Of a DNA stretch of 64,000 nucleotides, positions 1 through 12,661 are shown one piece after another. Where the stretch lies: contig WPIO01000028.1 in the NCBI GenBank assembly GCA_009760855.2, forward strand, positions 3,222,501-3,286,500, in the 5' to 3' direction. A program made the translations under genes and the position numbers. Origin of the DNA: Cristatella mucedo (lineage: Eukaryota; Bryozoa; Phylactolaemata; Cristatellidae). Position 1 is the first letter of the stretch; every line of letters begins with the position of its first letter. Below the pieces are notes generated by a model that saw only the letters and a program-made list of their open reading frames with translations, made no database searches and was not told the origin of the DNA.

Positions 1-690
1 TGTTGAACCAATATTTCGAGTATCTCGTAGACATTTACCCGTAGCAGCCTCGTTTCTGTAGCTGCAGAGGAGTCTTAATGATTATGATCGTCGCTAACAG
101 TTGGGCAACAAAAGATTGTCCGCCAGTGAAGTCTTTATCGTTAAGAGCGAACGCAAGCCCGCTACCTTGGGCTAAGGGGTGAGACGCTCTCGGCTTTAGA
201 GAGCTTTTTGGACTCACGAGCCTTAATATCCAACTGGGGATTGGCTCTTGGAATCCTAAGCAAACAGTGACTCGGGTAAGCGCTTTCCGGTCATGCCCTA
301 TTAGGCAGCAGATGCATCCATCGATCCAATGTCAGATCGAAGCTCTCCCGGATGCGCGCTAGAGCGCTGGAAGGGCACGGCAATAAGGCAAACGCCGCCC
401 CAGGCAGTTGTGATGAGAGCGGAGCTCCGATTAGCTACTCAGACGGCCAGATGTTGCTCTGCCGCCTCCCTATGCTTGGCAGGCGCTGCCTGCTCGCGGA
501 GCTGGAGTCTCTCCATCGCACGTGCGAGGACGAAACTATCCTTCACGGATATGGGTCACTGAGTGGGTGGCGGGGTGGGTGGGGGGCACTCCAGCCGACT
601 ACTTGTAGCGGCGCAGCCACTCTCTCGAAGGTCGACGCGCGGGCATTGTCGGCAGCTGTGAGCAAATTACCACCGCTCAGGCCAGGTGGG
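1..690. other. Gene-free spacer
   Basis: No gene, repeat family or RNA recognised. Short open frames on both strands show no domain and no start or splice context. Confidence 0.5.
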
Positions 691-845
691 AGTCTCAGCC
701 TCAGGGCTTGGTGCTTGAACTTCACGATCTGGGCCGCGGGTTCGACTCCTGCTGTAATCGGTTCCTTACTGCCCACTTGAAAAAAGTGAACGATGGCAGC
801 TAATGCTCTGACGTCGCTAAGTAAACGAGGCTGTTTAGTCAGCTC
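691..845 (+). mobile_element. SINE2 copy (tRNA-derived), old
   Basis: An internal pol III B box GGTTCGACTCC lies at 739-749, and the distal part ends with the gaggctgtttagtcagct motif that closes other SINE2 copies (compare 61631-61790). The A-box end is eroded. Orientation follows the B box. It is a non-coding retroposon rather than a tRNA gene, because no cloverleaf closes around the box. Confidence 0.6.
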
Positions 846-1499
846 ACCTTCAATGCAGTGAGAGCAATTCTCCGAAATGAGTATCGGCAATTCAACGAGT
901 CTCGTGGGCCAGCATTCGGCCAGCTTGCAGCATGGCTCGTTCTGCTTTGGCAGCGAGTACGGCCGCTCCGACGAGGCTGAATGGATAGACGTTACCAACG
1001 CACCTCGTGAAGCAGCCGCGAAGCTGCAGCACATGATGGTCGACGTTCCGAGCGTCCGACGCTAAAGGGCAAGAACTATCGGCCAAGCACCGAGTGGCGA
1101 ATGAATTCCTACCCACCAAATGTTCCGCGAGTGGGATTTCTTTTTCTCTCTCGAAAAAAAGTGCGAAACTTCTGCCTGAAGGTAAATGAAGCTCTTCAAG
1201 GCTTGTCATCTGAAAAGCCAGCGAACAGCTGAGTCGGTGGCAAAATTTAGTCACGTGACCCTTTGCGGAAACGAAACCTCCGCGGGTTCCAGTCGATCGA
1301 GGAATTTAAGGAAAGTTTCGTATACTCTTGTTGGCGCACAAGGTGGCACCGTGGCTTGTTGGCCTCGTAGTACCTAGCAAAGCTGCCTCACCAGTTTTAG
1401 CAGCAGCCTCATCGAACTCTCAGGTCTCTCGTCTGTGGACAATAAATTAGTTAGTTACTGTATGGTACTACACCGCTATCGTACGTAATACCGACTGAC
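846..1499. other. Gene-free spacer
   Basis: No feature recognised. Short frames lack any known domain. Confidence 0.45.
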
Positions 1500-1622
1500 T
1501 ACGACACTCCCCTGACTTGACGACATTTTTAAAAGAGGTCAAAAGCGCACCTTTTCCTCGCAGGATTTTCTGGGTCCAGGTTATTTGTCGACAGTGTGCT
1601 AATGCGTGCAGACACTGCATTT
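1500..1622 (+). mobile_element. LINE A fragment (ORF end and start of 3' UTR)
   Basis: The DNA matches the end of the LINE A reading frame (the segment coding SPDLTTFKKxLKTxLF) and the first bases of its 3' UTR (gtgctnatgcgtgc motif). It is truncated on both sides and has no tail. The palindrome at 1645-1925 begins just after it. Confidence 0.55.
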
Positions 1623-1644
1623 TACCGTCCACCTGATGGTCGTG

Positions 1645-1925
1645 CTTAACGGCTACTACTATGCGTTCTTCGACCGCACAATGCCTTTGCATTGAACACT
1701 CACAGCGTCGACTATCAGGTCACAGAATAATAACAGTAACAGTACTAATTTACATTTGTATATCACAATTAAAGAGCTTAATCTCTTTCCATGCACATAT
1801 GGTCAGTGCGTGCAAAGAGATTAAGTTCTTTGTTATTAGTATTCTGTGACCAGATAGTCGACGCTGTGAGTGTTCTATGCAAAGGCATTGGGCGGTCGAA
1901 GAACGCACAGTGGTAGCTGCTAAGA
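1645..1925. repeat. 281-bp near-perfect inverted repeat
   Basis: The left arm from 1645 and the right arm ending at 1925 are reverse complements with scattered mismatches over more than 100 bp each. Shared blocks include gcgttcttcgaccgc, aatgcctttgcat and gaacactcacagcgtcgact. Symmetry runs to a centre near 1788, where the inner arms read cttaatctcttt and aaagagattaag, resembling the LINE A tail. It could be a foldback or MITE-like element, or a palindromic duplication. No transposase or clear target duplication was seen. Confidence 0.8.
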
Positions 1926-3884
1926 GGCTGTCGACGCTAGGAAGATCCATCTATATTTTCATACCTCAGTTGGAGCAAGCAGTTGAGCTTTACAATGCGT
2001 CTTACCAGGCTTGTCTGTTAGCACTATCGGCCAGGCTGCTCGAGAGCCTCCTTAAAGACCCGGAAGTGATTTGACTCTGTCGAAGCTCGATATAGGCGCA
2101 TTATTTTTCCAATAGGTAACTGATTTCGGTATTTGTTCTTGTAAACACAGTGTGCTTTCCTTCCTTATACCTTAAGTAAATGAAAAATTAATTGCTATTG
2201 TTGAAAGAAATTCGCTTCTATGACTAGAGAAATGATAATTTGAAATTCTCTGGTTGTGCGGTTAGCTGGGACGATAAGAATGTTTTATTAGCCACGGTGA
2301 GGACGTCAGGCTTTCGCTGTGCCGCTACCCAAATCAGCGAGCCTTTGGTGGACATAATGATGTAGAGTATTAAGAGTAGTATTCAAAGATGTGTAACAGT
2401 GCAGGTGCGTTTAACAAAATGCTTATTTAATGTTACTGCAGAATAGGAGAGCAGTGAATTTAGATATAGTGAATATTTAGGATAGGCGATGGAAATGACA
2501 TCAAAAGGTTGCTTGCAACCAGAAAAGGCATTTTACTATTTATGTGGATAATTTTTTAAGAAAAGAGCAAAAAAAGAATCCATGGAAGCGGTCTGTTAAG
2601 GTCTGCAAGGCCTAAAATGCATACTTCGTCATGTCTGTCTGGGATCAAGACAAGGCCTTGGCATCTCATATCAAAAGCGAACATTGCAAGAGAGCTGCTG
2701 AAGGTAAGGTGAATAATTGATGCTCACTAGATGGAATTTATTTAAAAATATTAGGTATTGTTTAATATTTTATTTTTGAATGTATCTATTACGGTATTTT
2801 CCTTCTGGTACAGTGAATAATAGAGGAGCATGCATTTTGTGAAGCCCCAAGATTTTCGCTAGAGCTGACTTAGTAATTAAGCTGATGCTACTGCTGCATC
2901 GTGAAGCCTTGCATGTGCCAAACTGGCAACTGAGCGTGCAATCCTCACACTCTTTCATCTATTATCCAATTACCACACTACCTCCCACTTCCTCTTCTCC
3001 GTAGAGGAATCGGCCAAATTAACGGGGAGAGAAGCAAATCAGGTAGCCAAGAGCCTATTTTCAGATCGTAGTTTGACGTTTTCACAGCTGCGGCTGAGGT
3101 AGAGAAAGCCAAACTAACCCAAACTGAAATGTGATCTCCTTGATCTGTGTACCAATGAAGATACCGTCTGGCGTTTACCTCCAACAGCTGCGGATCGCTT
3201 GTTGGAAGCTGGCAACTCATTGTCTATTGCCTTGGCAAATTGCTCGATGAGGCCTAAATTTATGTGCAGTGGTGGTACCAGTACCTTTAGAGGGTCTGCC
3301 TGAGGCTCCTTCCCTTGAGGTGCTTTTCTCCTCGACTGAGATCTCGGTCCGCTGTGGCCAGTCCCACACGGGGTTAACGCGCCTCAATTTTCCGGCTTTC
3401 CCTTTGAGAAGAGAAAAGTAATGTTGTCGAGACACTGTCCTGTAGGTCTATTAGAAATAAAACCGTATTGACGTCCCTAACTACACCCCAGCCATTTTTT
3501 CTATGCCTCAATGCACTAAGCCACATCCGGTGACAGTAGGTACTGCTAACACTGACAGTAGACACTGGCTGGTGCAGTCATCTTTGACGTGCACACACAC
3601 ACACAGTAAGCCAGGAGCGAGAGAGCTGCTCAATTTAGTTACGAAGCAGCTACGAAACTTTACGTAACTACCTACGTACCTACCTACGTAACTCACGGCT
3701 TTGACGCTCGCGGATGAAGAGAAGATTAAGAGTCACTCAGTTATATGCGATTTTCTACAGCCTCGAATAGACCAGCCATATTATGGCAAAAGCAATGCCC
3801 ATTTTTTCCGAGTGAAGATGTTGGAAAAATTGGGGGATGTTTTGACGCTCTGATGCTACTTTTACACTTTTATATAACAATTTC
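1926..3884. other. Gene-free, AT-rich spacer
   Basis: No gene recognised. It contains a short (CA)n run at about 3588-3605 and a cluster of tacgtac/ctacc words at about 3660-3695. Frames of 60-80 codons show no domain. Confidence 0.45.
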
Positions 3885-4463
3885 TACTCGCATCACACCA
3901 CTTCCCGCCGACCTGGAGTGGCTACCAGTCAAGCAACGGATCGACTTAAAGGTTTTGTCGCTCACTTTTAGGTCCCTTCATTCTTTGGCTCCAACCTATC
4001 TCTCAGATCTACTCCTCTACCAGGCCAAGCATCGTATCAGCCGCTTTTTGGAATCCAACAGTTTACCAATACCTCGTACAAACCTCAAATCCTTTGTAGA
4101 CCGTGGATTTTGTCGTATGCTCCTAAAGCCTGAAAATCGCTACCGACTTGTGTCACAACATCCCCTGACTTGACCACATATAAAAAGAACTTGAAAACGC
4201 ACCTTTTTATCACAGCATTTAGTGGGTCCCTGTGACTTTTCCTTTATGCGCTTATGCTTACTGACACAGCTGCATGCTGTCACTAACCACACTTGCATGC
4301 TGACCCTGTGCATGTCACCCCAAACCACGTTATTAATGTTGTTTATCAAGCATGCTATTACTCGCCATTCAATCGCGTTTTTCTTTGCAGCAGATGTAAA
4401 GCGCCTAGAAAGAGATTGAGTTCTCTGAGGGTGCTTTATCAAGTGTATTATTATTGTTATTAC
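3885..4463 (+). mobile_element. LINE A 3' fragment, subfamily II
   Basis: A 5'-truncated copy. Translation shows the conserved C-terminal block LEWLPVKQRIDLKVL and SLAPTYLSDLL; the frame breaks after KSFVDRGF. The 3' UTR carries the subfamily II run (tttatcaagcatgctatta), then the terminal stem-loop aagcgcctag...gggtgcttt and an (ATT)n-like tail ending at about 4463. It is a dead copy. Confidence 0.9.
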
Positions 4464-5289
4464 TCCTAGTGCCTTGAAGTCAGGTGCTTAGTAATGGAAC
4501 TCGTATGACGAAGGTCCCTGATTAGTATGACGAACTTCCCGAGATGGTAGACAGTACGCAGGAAGCTGTTTGTCAGTGCAACGGTTAACGACTTTTGGGC
4601 AATCACAAGACTAAAAGTATGAGTGGCTTGTTCAGGCTATCGTTAAGCAAATGGTAAAGTTGGATTCAGAACGCTCCTCAGAATCCATATCACTGAAGCT
4701 CATCGTCTTGACAAATTTAAGGAGAACGTTAGAGCTCATTAAGAGGAGCAAGGAGAAAGTAATTTCTAGAAATCTCTTGACTTTGAACATCCTCATTTCT
4801 ATTGTTTATATTCTGTTAATATCTTTTAAACCGTCAACCCTTGCATAGGATTTATATATTATATAGGATCCTAGCGTAATCCTACCTCATTTCGCTACAG
4901 GTGCGTTCAGCGGTAGCATTAAGCACTGTATAAACTTCACAGAGCAAAACTAATTTTGTCTCTTGTCGAGTATGATTTCTGAAGAGTCTCGGGGATTGGA
5001 TTATGTAAGGTAACTTGGCTTAATTATGTGCAATGCTCATGTTTTTTTGTTTCCTCGCTTCGAGTACTAGAGTCAAATTCTAGCTCTAATGATCAATATA
5101 CACTGAGTCAGAATGATCACGATTAACTGGAGGTTAACTTCTAGGATTCTTGGCACTCAGGCCCGCGGTTCGAAGCTCGTATACAGTACAATTTTGTGTA
5201 TTTAATTGAAATAAGCTACAAATGAGTATTCAACAGCGCCCTTATGGCACCTTCAGAAAATTAAAGCTTACGAGACATAAAACGTGATT
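4464..5289. other. Gene-free spacer
   Basis: AT-rich. No gene or repeat family recognised. Confidence 0.45.
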
Positions 5290-5950
5290 TAATGTAGCTC
5301 CATCCGTAAATCGACGGGGCCACAAGGACTAAGTGGGAGTTTGGCAGGTAAGTTTTCCATAGCCCAGTCAAAAATTAAGCATCCAAGTTTCATCACACAC
5401 AAAAAAGAACACGAAAACCATAGCTGACTCAGGAGGGCAGTTGAGAAAAGAAAATTAGATAAGCAGCAACTCAGGACAGATGTAAAGGATGTGCCATAGT
5501 CGGCAGAATGAGGGCAGTTGTCGTTGCGTAAGAATTGTGGAAGTGAGTGTTCTTCAGTCTAGGACCTGCAGAGCAAAAGCTTCTGTCGCCAATGATTTTT
5601 ACATGAAGGAATAGAACAGCTAATTTATTGTCCATACAGAACCGTGGGCCTTATGGGTCAATGTAAGAGCTTCACTCAGTAACCGTTGATCAGAGAGGAT
5701 CTAAGATTGACCGGGGAGGCTCTTGGTAAAAATGGAGATCTGCAAAGGACCGAGAGCTCCAACGTGCCGCTCAGCAGGAGGCTGGTCTACTGGATTAGAC
5801 GTGAAGACCACGCGAAGCAGATTAAAAACAATCGGACAAGCGCGATTCGAAACGAGCCAGGGCCTTGTCTGCCAGGCTGATCGTTGTTATCAAGCGTTCA
5901 AGTAGGATATCACGATCGATATTGCTAAATGCAGATGACAAGTCCTCCAA
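5290..5950 (-). mobile_element. LINE B copy with RT remnant and internal deletion
   Basis: Read on the minus strand, 5700-5950 translates to a decayed reverse transcriptase motif A block (DLSSAFSNIDRDILLERL) and, after a frameshift, a remnant of the GVPQGSVLGP/LLFxxYT block. The catalytic YADD region is absent: from about 5690 the sequence jumps to the C-terminal LTHKA-like segment and then the LINE B 3' end down to about 5290. Several hundred bases between motif B and the C-terminus have therefore been lost. Confidence 0.7.
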
Positions 5951-6645
5951 AATGTAATGTATCTCCATCAGTAACTCCACAAAGTCATAAAGACCATGTG
6001 GGTGTTACGCAGGGGAGTTTTGTATGGCGAACTCACAGCCTAAGCGGCTTTCGGTACGCATTCGGTAGCCACAGACTTCGTCTCACGCAACACAGAGAAA
6101 GTGGGAAGCATAGCAGAGTCAGAAGAGCAGTTGAGGTAGTGAGTAGCATAGAAGTAGCAGTTCAGGACCGCTGAAAAAGATGTGCCATAGTCGGCAGTTG
6201 GAGAGTAGTTGTCGTTGCGTAAGAATTGTGGAAGCGAGTTCCACAGTCTAGGACCTGCAGAGCTAAAGCTTCTGTCGCCAACTGTCTTTAAGCGGAGGAA
6301 TGGGACAGCTAATTTATTGTCCACACAGGACCTGAGGGCGCGAACAGGCTGAAACTGATGCAGCAGTTCAGCTAGGTACGAAGGAGCTAAGCCGTGGCGT
6401 GCCTTGTGGGTCAGCGTAAGAACTTTGCTCTGTATCCTTTGCTCAACCGGCAACCATCCTAGCTCTCTCAGCAGAGGTGACACATGCTCAAACCGCTGGG
6501 ACTTGAAGACCAGCCTTGCAGCGATATTCATAGTCAGCTGTAGTGGCATAATAGCTTTCTTTGGCAGCCCAGCCAAAAGGGAATTACAATAATCAAGCCG
6601 AGACAGAACTAAAGAGCTAGTTAAATTTGACATTAACACCATCGT
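5951..6645 (-). mobile_element. LINE B 3' part with a 200-codon open frame
   Basis: The minus-strand frame 6040-6642 encodes the C-terminal region of an EN-RT (CR1/Jockey-group) LINE. It reads SRLDYCNSLLAGLP, LGWLPVEQRIQSKVL, GLAPSYLAELL and GDRSFSSAGPRLWNSLP, the usual order in this group. It is distinct from LINE A (different residues and 3' UTR). Below 6040 lies the LINE B 3' UTR, ending in a stem-loop formed by gtaacacccaca and tgtggagttac at about 5965-6015, with no ATT tail. It is 5'-truncated and its start abuts the older LINE B copy. Not a host gene. Confidence 0.85.
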
Positions 6646-8448
6646 TGCTGCTTAGGATGTCATTGTAAACGCAGGAGGAGGAGGCACACCAAAATTTCGC
6701 CATTCCACAAGTCGGGGCAATGCGTCGCGGTCCACGAATAGGCTCAAGCAAATTGCGCCCTCTTTATAGTGCCGTCTAGCTCGGCTAGCTCTGACGAGCG
6801 ATGGAGTAGTGGACAGCGTCTCTGCGTCAACCGTACGCTACGGGAAAAAATCCACGTGGCAATTTAAAGAGGATTCCGCCGATTGTACAGCTAAACTTGT
6901 GGCTCAAAGAAAGAATTGCCGGCGAACGGTTACTGGCTCATTTAGCTGTCCGCACTCGAACTACTAATGAAGGGAAAGTCGGCTGCTGGTTACGAAGGAT
7001 GACGGCAGGTGCAGAGCACAAGAGCGGGGGGGGGGCATCATCATTCCAGCAAGTTGCAGCTTTCCTATTCTTGCTTTTCAGTATTCCACGCTCTCTCCCC
7101 CTCTCTTTCTCTCTCTCTCTCTCTCTCTCCATTTCCATTACTTAAACTAACTTAAACAAAGATACGGGTTTCTTCAGAGACAAGGCACATTGCTTCGTGT
7201 TTCTTGGAACGAAAAGCGAGTTCGAGGAGCTGATTTGCGGAGTACCGTGCTAGTTAGAAGTTCTGACAGGAAGCCGTACCAAGACGGCAGGGCATCAGTA
7301 AGCGGCTTTCTGTTTGCAAATATGCGCTCATACGGCTCGGATTGCATCCTAGATTTGGAATGTTTTCCTGCATACTTAAATTTTCAATTGCAATACGCGG
7401 GCCATGTCACTTGCCATCGCCGCCGTCCGCGGCCACATCTTGGACCTCGATTAGCGGAGAAGATGTTGACATCAAGGCCAGCCCTAGTGCTATCAAGACG
7501 CCTGCCGGCCACCTTACTCGGCTTATACGATTCCAGGAAGCAGCCGATTGATAAGCGAAGACACATTACTCACTCTCTCGAGGCAGCTGTCCGGAATGGC
7601 TACGATTCAGAGAGCGAATATTAAGTATGCCTATGCCTGCTTCGCCACGCCATTTCGAAGCTTTATTTCCTAAGCCATTTGCCTGGCACCAGCGGGATAT
7701 GTCTGTGAGATCAAAAGACGATACCAACTGAATCGCCATGGCGGCGCAAGCTCAATGAAATTAAGGGAAACAGAAGTACTGTAAAGCCTGGGAAATTTAT
7801 GGAAGTGATTGGGGCAACTCCGGTCCGAGATAGATTCTTCTCCGGGTGCGAGTATGAAATAGACTGGATCCTCAAGAAGCTCCTCCGCGAAGTGCTGCGC
7901 AGGACAGAGGTCATCTTCTGCGCAGCCGAGCATTTGTCGCCAGCTCATGGAATGGCGGGTAGTTGATCTTGGCTGAAGGTCGAATGAAGGAGAATGTCGC
8001 CCAGGCTTGCAAGGGAATCTATCGGCTAATGACAGGTTGAAAAAAATGCGCTCTTATTCGCTTCAGATATGATCGACAGAACGAACGCAGATATCCGCAA
8101 AAAAAGAGAACGCGAGTGTCAAAGTAGCTCCTCGCAGCGGTTGGGGCTTGCATAGTAGCTATTCGGAAGAGTATCGGTCTATTCTCTGCGAGTTGAAACC
8201 CAAGCCATCCGCGATGGAGGCTCACGCCCAGCTGAAGCTGAAGCTGCTGATGGCGAACGGAGGGAGGGGCGATTGCTCCCCACAGAGAGTATGGTCTCCG
8301 ACCGTTCAGTTCTGGCAGGCACCGGTGGCGTCTACGATCTCGCCAAATTCGCTCGCCTCTTTCAAAGCGACCCTAATAAGTTGTGTAGATACCGAGTGCC
8401 GAGAACAAACGTGAGATTGTTTCGAAGCCAAAAAAAGAGAGACCTCTC
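6646..8448. other. Gene-free spacer
   Basis: No gene recognised. Holds a (CT)n run at about 7089-7131. The 144-codon plus-strand frame at 7190-7624 has no recognisable domain. Confidence 0.4.
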
Positions 8449-8590
8449 GAGCTGGTTTGGTCTAGCGGTTAAGGTGCTCGCCCCGACCAAGGTCTGGCTG
8501 AGGTCGTGGGCTCGAGCCCCGAGGCACATGTGAAGCGCCTGAATAGTGATTAAGTTCTCTTAGGGCGCTATGCAAATGAAATATATATCA
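8449..8590 (+). mobile_element. SINE1 copy (tRNA head, LINE A tail)
   Basis: The head has an A-box-like tctagcggttaagg and a B-box-like GGGCTCGAGCCCC. The tail tgaagcgcctg...taagttctcttagggcgct is nearly the LINE A 3' stem-loop. It ends in an AT-rich run (atgaaatatatat). It is closely similar to 45509-45637 along its whole length. Probably transcribed by pol III and mobilised by LINE A. Confidence 0.85.
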
Positions 8591-10554
8591 CGAGTAGCCA
8601 GGACGAAGCCGACAGGGTAGATCTTAACCGTCCAGAAGTGGCCAATCAGTGGAAGGTAAGCCGGTAAGTCGGGGCTGCCAGGGCTCGCCGGAATGCCCTA
8701 CCCTGACTTAATTACCAGAACTGTGGCCTTTAGGAAGCAGATCGAGCTCGCCAGGCTGATTGGCGTACGGCCTGGTACTCGCAGCCAATTAATGGCTCAC
8801 CCGATGTGTAAGTCAGTGCCCCATTGCCATACGGCATTTTGTTCACAAAGACACGTGCCGGTGACTCGTCCACCACAGCGCTGGATTGCCTCTGTAGACT
8901 CTTAACGATTCCCACGTGCAAAGAGCGAGAGCGAGAAAACACATCTCCCACCTTAGTAGCTCGACAAGTCGATGTAAGGACAATGTCTGCATCAATTTTG
9001 CAGCGGGCTCTATGTCTGCAATGGCCGTAAGGTTTTTTGACTTACTACATTACTTGTTCCCATCTATTTGAGTCTGTAGAAAGGTCGTTGGTTAGCTCAG
9101 GATTTAGTGTATGCTATATTGTGAGAAATAACTTACTAGTGTTATCATAGCGGACTTTAAGTCCACACCATCAAGTATATCTGTCGATAGCATCGTTTGA
9201 CCTAGCCGGGCGTTGTGGTATTTAGGCCTATCTAAACACATCTCGATGCCCCGTGCCTGTCGGGGGGGGGGCGGGCGGGCATTGCTACGACAACCGTATT
9301 ATATTCCTTATAATTTCTGGTTAGCTGTAAGCATTCTGCAGAAATTCCGAGTTACACCTGGATATTCATAGGTGCACGAGTGCTAGAGTGGTGAGCGAAA
9401 GACCGCTGCAGGAGTCCTACAGAAACTGCTTGCTAGAATGCATACGTGGCATACAAATGACTAGTGAATGGTCAAATACAACCATCAGAAGCCTGCCACA
9501 CTGCTGCAGGTGCTAGTGGTACAAAAATACAGAGGACTCCTATATGTTATCAAGTGAATTGCTATCAATGTAAGTGGAAGCTCGCAATTACCCTTAACAC
9601 CATTAGCTGAGCTTTCATTTTGAATTATAATTGTGCGTGACAAATCTTGATAGTGAAAACATAAAAGGCTATGTCGCTTGTCGTCAGGAGTTAAACCCAA
9701 TGGCCGCTGAATTAAGATACGAGAGTCATTTCAACCAAAAAGTTTTAACAGACACTAAGCAAGAGAGTGGAAGGATGGATGGGCAGAGGCGGCTGAAGAG
9801 GTGACGTTCTATACAATCCAATGATTTCTGATAGGAGTATAATTCCTTATTCCCGTACGATTCATGTAGCAATGCTACCATGCTACTCAATATTTCTTGC
9901 TTTATTGTTGTAATTCGGCTAATAGCTTCCTGGTAGGTAAACACATATGTTAGTACAATATTCGTTATATCGCGACAGGAGAATCAATTTCCAGTTCCTT
10001 AGTTCTAGTAACCTATCTTAAATATTTCAAAATCGGGCTTTTCATGACAGCACCACCTTTTCCCTCTGACTCGGATCGTTCTCACTAACTCACTAAGCCC
10101 AGAACTCACTACCAAATGAAATACGTCTTCTCCTGCTTTGATGGTTTTTAAAAATACCCTTCAAATTCTTCATGCTTGTCGGAGCTGATGCTCCATCAGT
10201 GTCAATTCTCCTTTGAGTGCTTGTACGTGCTGAAATGGTGCATTTTTAACCAACTAAGTGAAATGCTTCATTACCAGGGTTTTTCGAATGCCTAGAAGAG
10301 ACCTAGCTTGATTTTTATTAGTCAGATATCTAAGTCAGGCCCCGATGGCTTTGTTTAGGGAATATTGTGTGGGTCTATCTAGCGATTGGGCTCTGGATTA
10401 CTTGAGCAGGACGGGGCCTGCACCCTTCATAAGTTAGGTGTCATATCTGCTTTGTGACTCTAAGCTCGGATGAAACGGAGGGTGTGGGCAGAAACAAGAA
10501 AGTTAAGCAGCGACAGTCAGGAATTGAATGAAATAGAAAGTCAGGCAATGAAAA

Positions 10555-10602
10555 GGTCAGGCTCGTTGAAGGTCAGGCTCGTTGAAGGTCAGGCCCGTTG
10601 AA
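10555..10602. repeat. 16-bp tandem repeat, 3 copies
   Basis: The unit ggtcaggctcgttgaa occurs three times head to tail, the third with one change (gcccg). Confidence 0.9.
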
Positions 10603-11325
10603 GAATGTTGAGCCCCAAAAGTTACTTTCCTCAAGGCAAGTTAAGCTAGCTGCGAAGAAAGCTGGCTAGAGCAGTAGTAGTGCATATCAAACTTTGTCAA
10701 GCCCGGATCGGTAACCGTTTCGGATGTAAATAATTTATCAATGTGCTTCGCATCGTCCGGAGAACTTCGACGATACAGCAGCTCTCATGCCAGAGTTCGC
10801 TGTGCTGCGCTAGCAGTTGGGCATTTGCTTGGCTATCTGCTCTGTCTGTCTGTCTGTTTGTCTGTTTTTCTCTCTCCCTGTACGCGCCTCTGACAGTTGC
10901 AAGCACCATTTCACTCGAGTGCACACACAATCGCAGCTCGCCTGGTAAAACATGAGGGGCAGCGGTGGCGAAGACTTTTTATTTACCTCCAGCCCGAATT
11001 CTCTCACCCCGTGCCTTGTGCAAGTTCCGCGCCCCCACTCTCTCATTCCTTGTCACAGGCTCCTGGACATGGCCTCCTCCTCCTCTCCCTCAAGTCGCCA
11101 CTAGCGCTGTGTGGCGGCTGCTCTTCCCTCAAGCTGCTCGAGGCTCCGTCGCACCCTAGGCATCTCCCAGGTTCATCATCCTCACCGCACCGGCGGTGCC
11201 CACCCCGACGGCTGCGCTGAGATCTTCTGGCTGCTCGCCGGCTGGCTCACTTGTGCAGCCCACCCCTGCAGCCCTCCTGTGATTGGCCATCACAGAGAGG
11301 CTACTGTCGGCTGAGCGTCCGTCGT

Positions 11326-11395
11326 AGGAGGAGGAGGAGGAGGAGGAGGAGGAGGAGGAGGAGGAGGAGGAGGAGGAGGAGGAGGAGGAGGAGGA
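11326..11395. repeat. (AGG)n microsatellite
   Basis: An uninterrupted AGG repeat of about 23 units inside GC-rich DNA. The poly-Arg frame across it is an artefact. Confidence 0.97.
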
Positions 11396-11677
11396 TGAGG
11401 CTGAAGCTCCACTCCCATCGTCCTAGCTCTGCCAAATGCAAGCTGGTCTAGTCGTACGCTCGTAGGCCTAGCTGCAAATCGTTTGCAATCCTGCTGCCTA
11501 CCTTTCTACTTTGCCACGACCTCTACTACGAACACTGCTACTAAATCTTTGCTACGAACTACTTTGCTAGATTCTTCGGAAGTACACAATTGTGTGATTA
11601 TCCCTGTCGCCTCAGGTCCAAAGCTCGGGCAAAATACCACTCGCCCAATGTTGACGGGGTTATTGGGCATAATAAGA

Positions 11678-12070
11678 TATTAGTACGCCGCCCTTTGAGA
11701 ACAAAATCTCTTTTTAAGCACTTTGCATTTGCTGCAAATGAAGCACCATCAAATGGCTAGTGGTGGCATGCTCAATGTCAACAAGCATAACGTAGTTAGG
11801 GGTGACATGCGTAGGGTCAGCTTTCAATATGGTAAGTGGCAGCATGTACAGTGTCAGTACGCATATGGACAAAAAGTAGGAATCACTAGGACTCAATAAA
11901 TTCTGTAATAAATAAATGCGCGCTTGGCTTCTTCAGATATCATTAAGTTGGGGGATGTCATGATTCTAGTTGGAAGTGAGTTCCAGGCTTTGGGAGCATG
12001 CAAACTAAAGGCACGGTCTCCAAAGGATATGAGGTTCGTGTGAGGTGTAGATAGACGAATACATTCAGAA
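11678..12070 (-). mobile_element. LINE A 3' fragment, subfamily III
   Basis: On the minus strand this is the end of the LINE A frame (region coding GDRAFSxYAPKAWNSLP, frameshifted), then the 3' UTR and the terminal stem-loop near 11690-11730. The 3' UTR has the subfamily III run (gttgacattgagcatgccacc), shared with 20196-21165 and 44129-44262. The ATT tail is largely gone. Confidence 0.8.
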
Positions 12071-12626
12071 CAACGAGATCGGTCGTTTCTGAAGTATCAT
12101 TTCCTTGAAGCGACCAGAGGAATATAATTCGTCGCTGCTGCTTTTCGAAAATCTGCCAGCGATCGCTGGCTAGCGTGTAGATTAGAGCCACATCTAAGGG
12201 CGGCCGTAGCGGGGAGATGGCGAACTTGGTTTCGCAATGGCCTAGCGCCCCTTAGTGGCTGGATAGCTGCATCGATGGTACGTCTGCTTACAATCATGCT
12301 CAGAAAGAAACCAGAATTAAGCGAACCCCATATGCACCCAAGCTCCCTAATCAGCTGGCTCCCTCCTACGCGCGCGAGACTGAAACTTCAGTGCCAGCAA
12401 TTAAGTGTTTAGGATGGTACCGGCTGCGTCCTTTAATTTCCCGAACCAATTGCCCAATTTGCCAATTCACGGCTGGAGCAGGCTAATGAAAGCTCACTGC
12501 AACTTTTCAATCAGTGGGGAGATTGAAAGCGAAAAAGTTACGCTCGTCTTAGTTAAAGGCAAATGTCAAGAATTCAGGTAGAGCCATGTGCTGCTGCGCA
12601 CTCGATGTGCATAAACCGTAAATTGA

Positions 12627-12661
<35 letters not shown>

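Larger units (their letters stand above)
8591..11677. other. Gene-free spacer
   Basis: No gene recognised. Contains a short G-run at about 9260-9270, the 16-bp tandem repeat at 10555-10602, a (GTCT)n-like run at about 10840-10866 and the (AGG)n tract at 11326-11395. Short frames only. Confidence 0.45.

Noticed and set aside
7190-7624. 144-codon plus-strand frame
   Set aside because: No domain and no start context or homologous copy; treated as chance.
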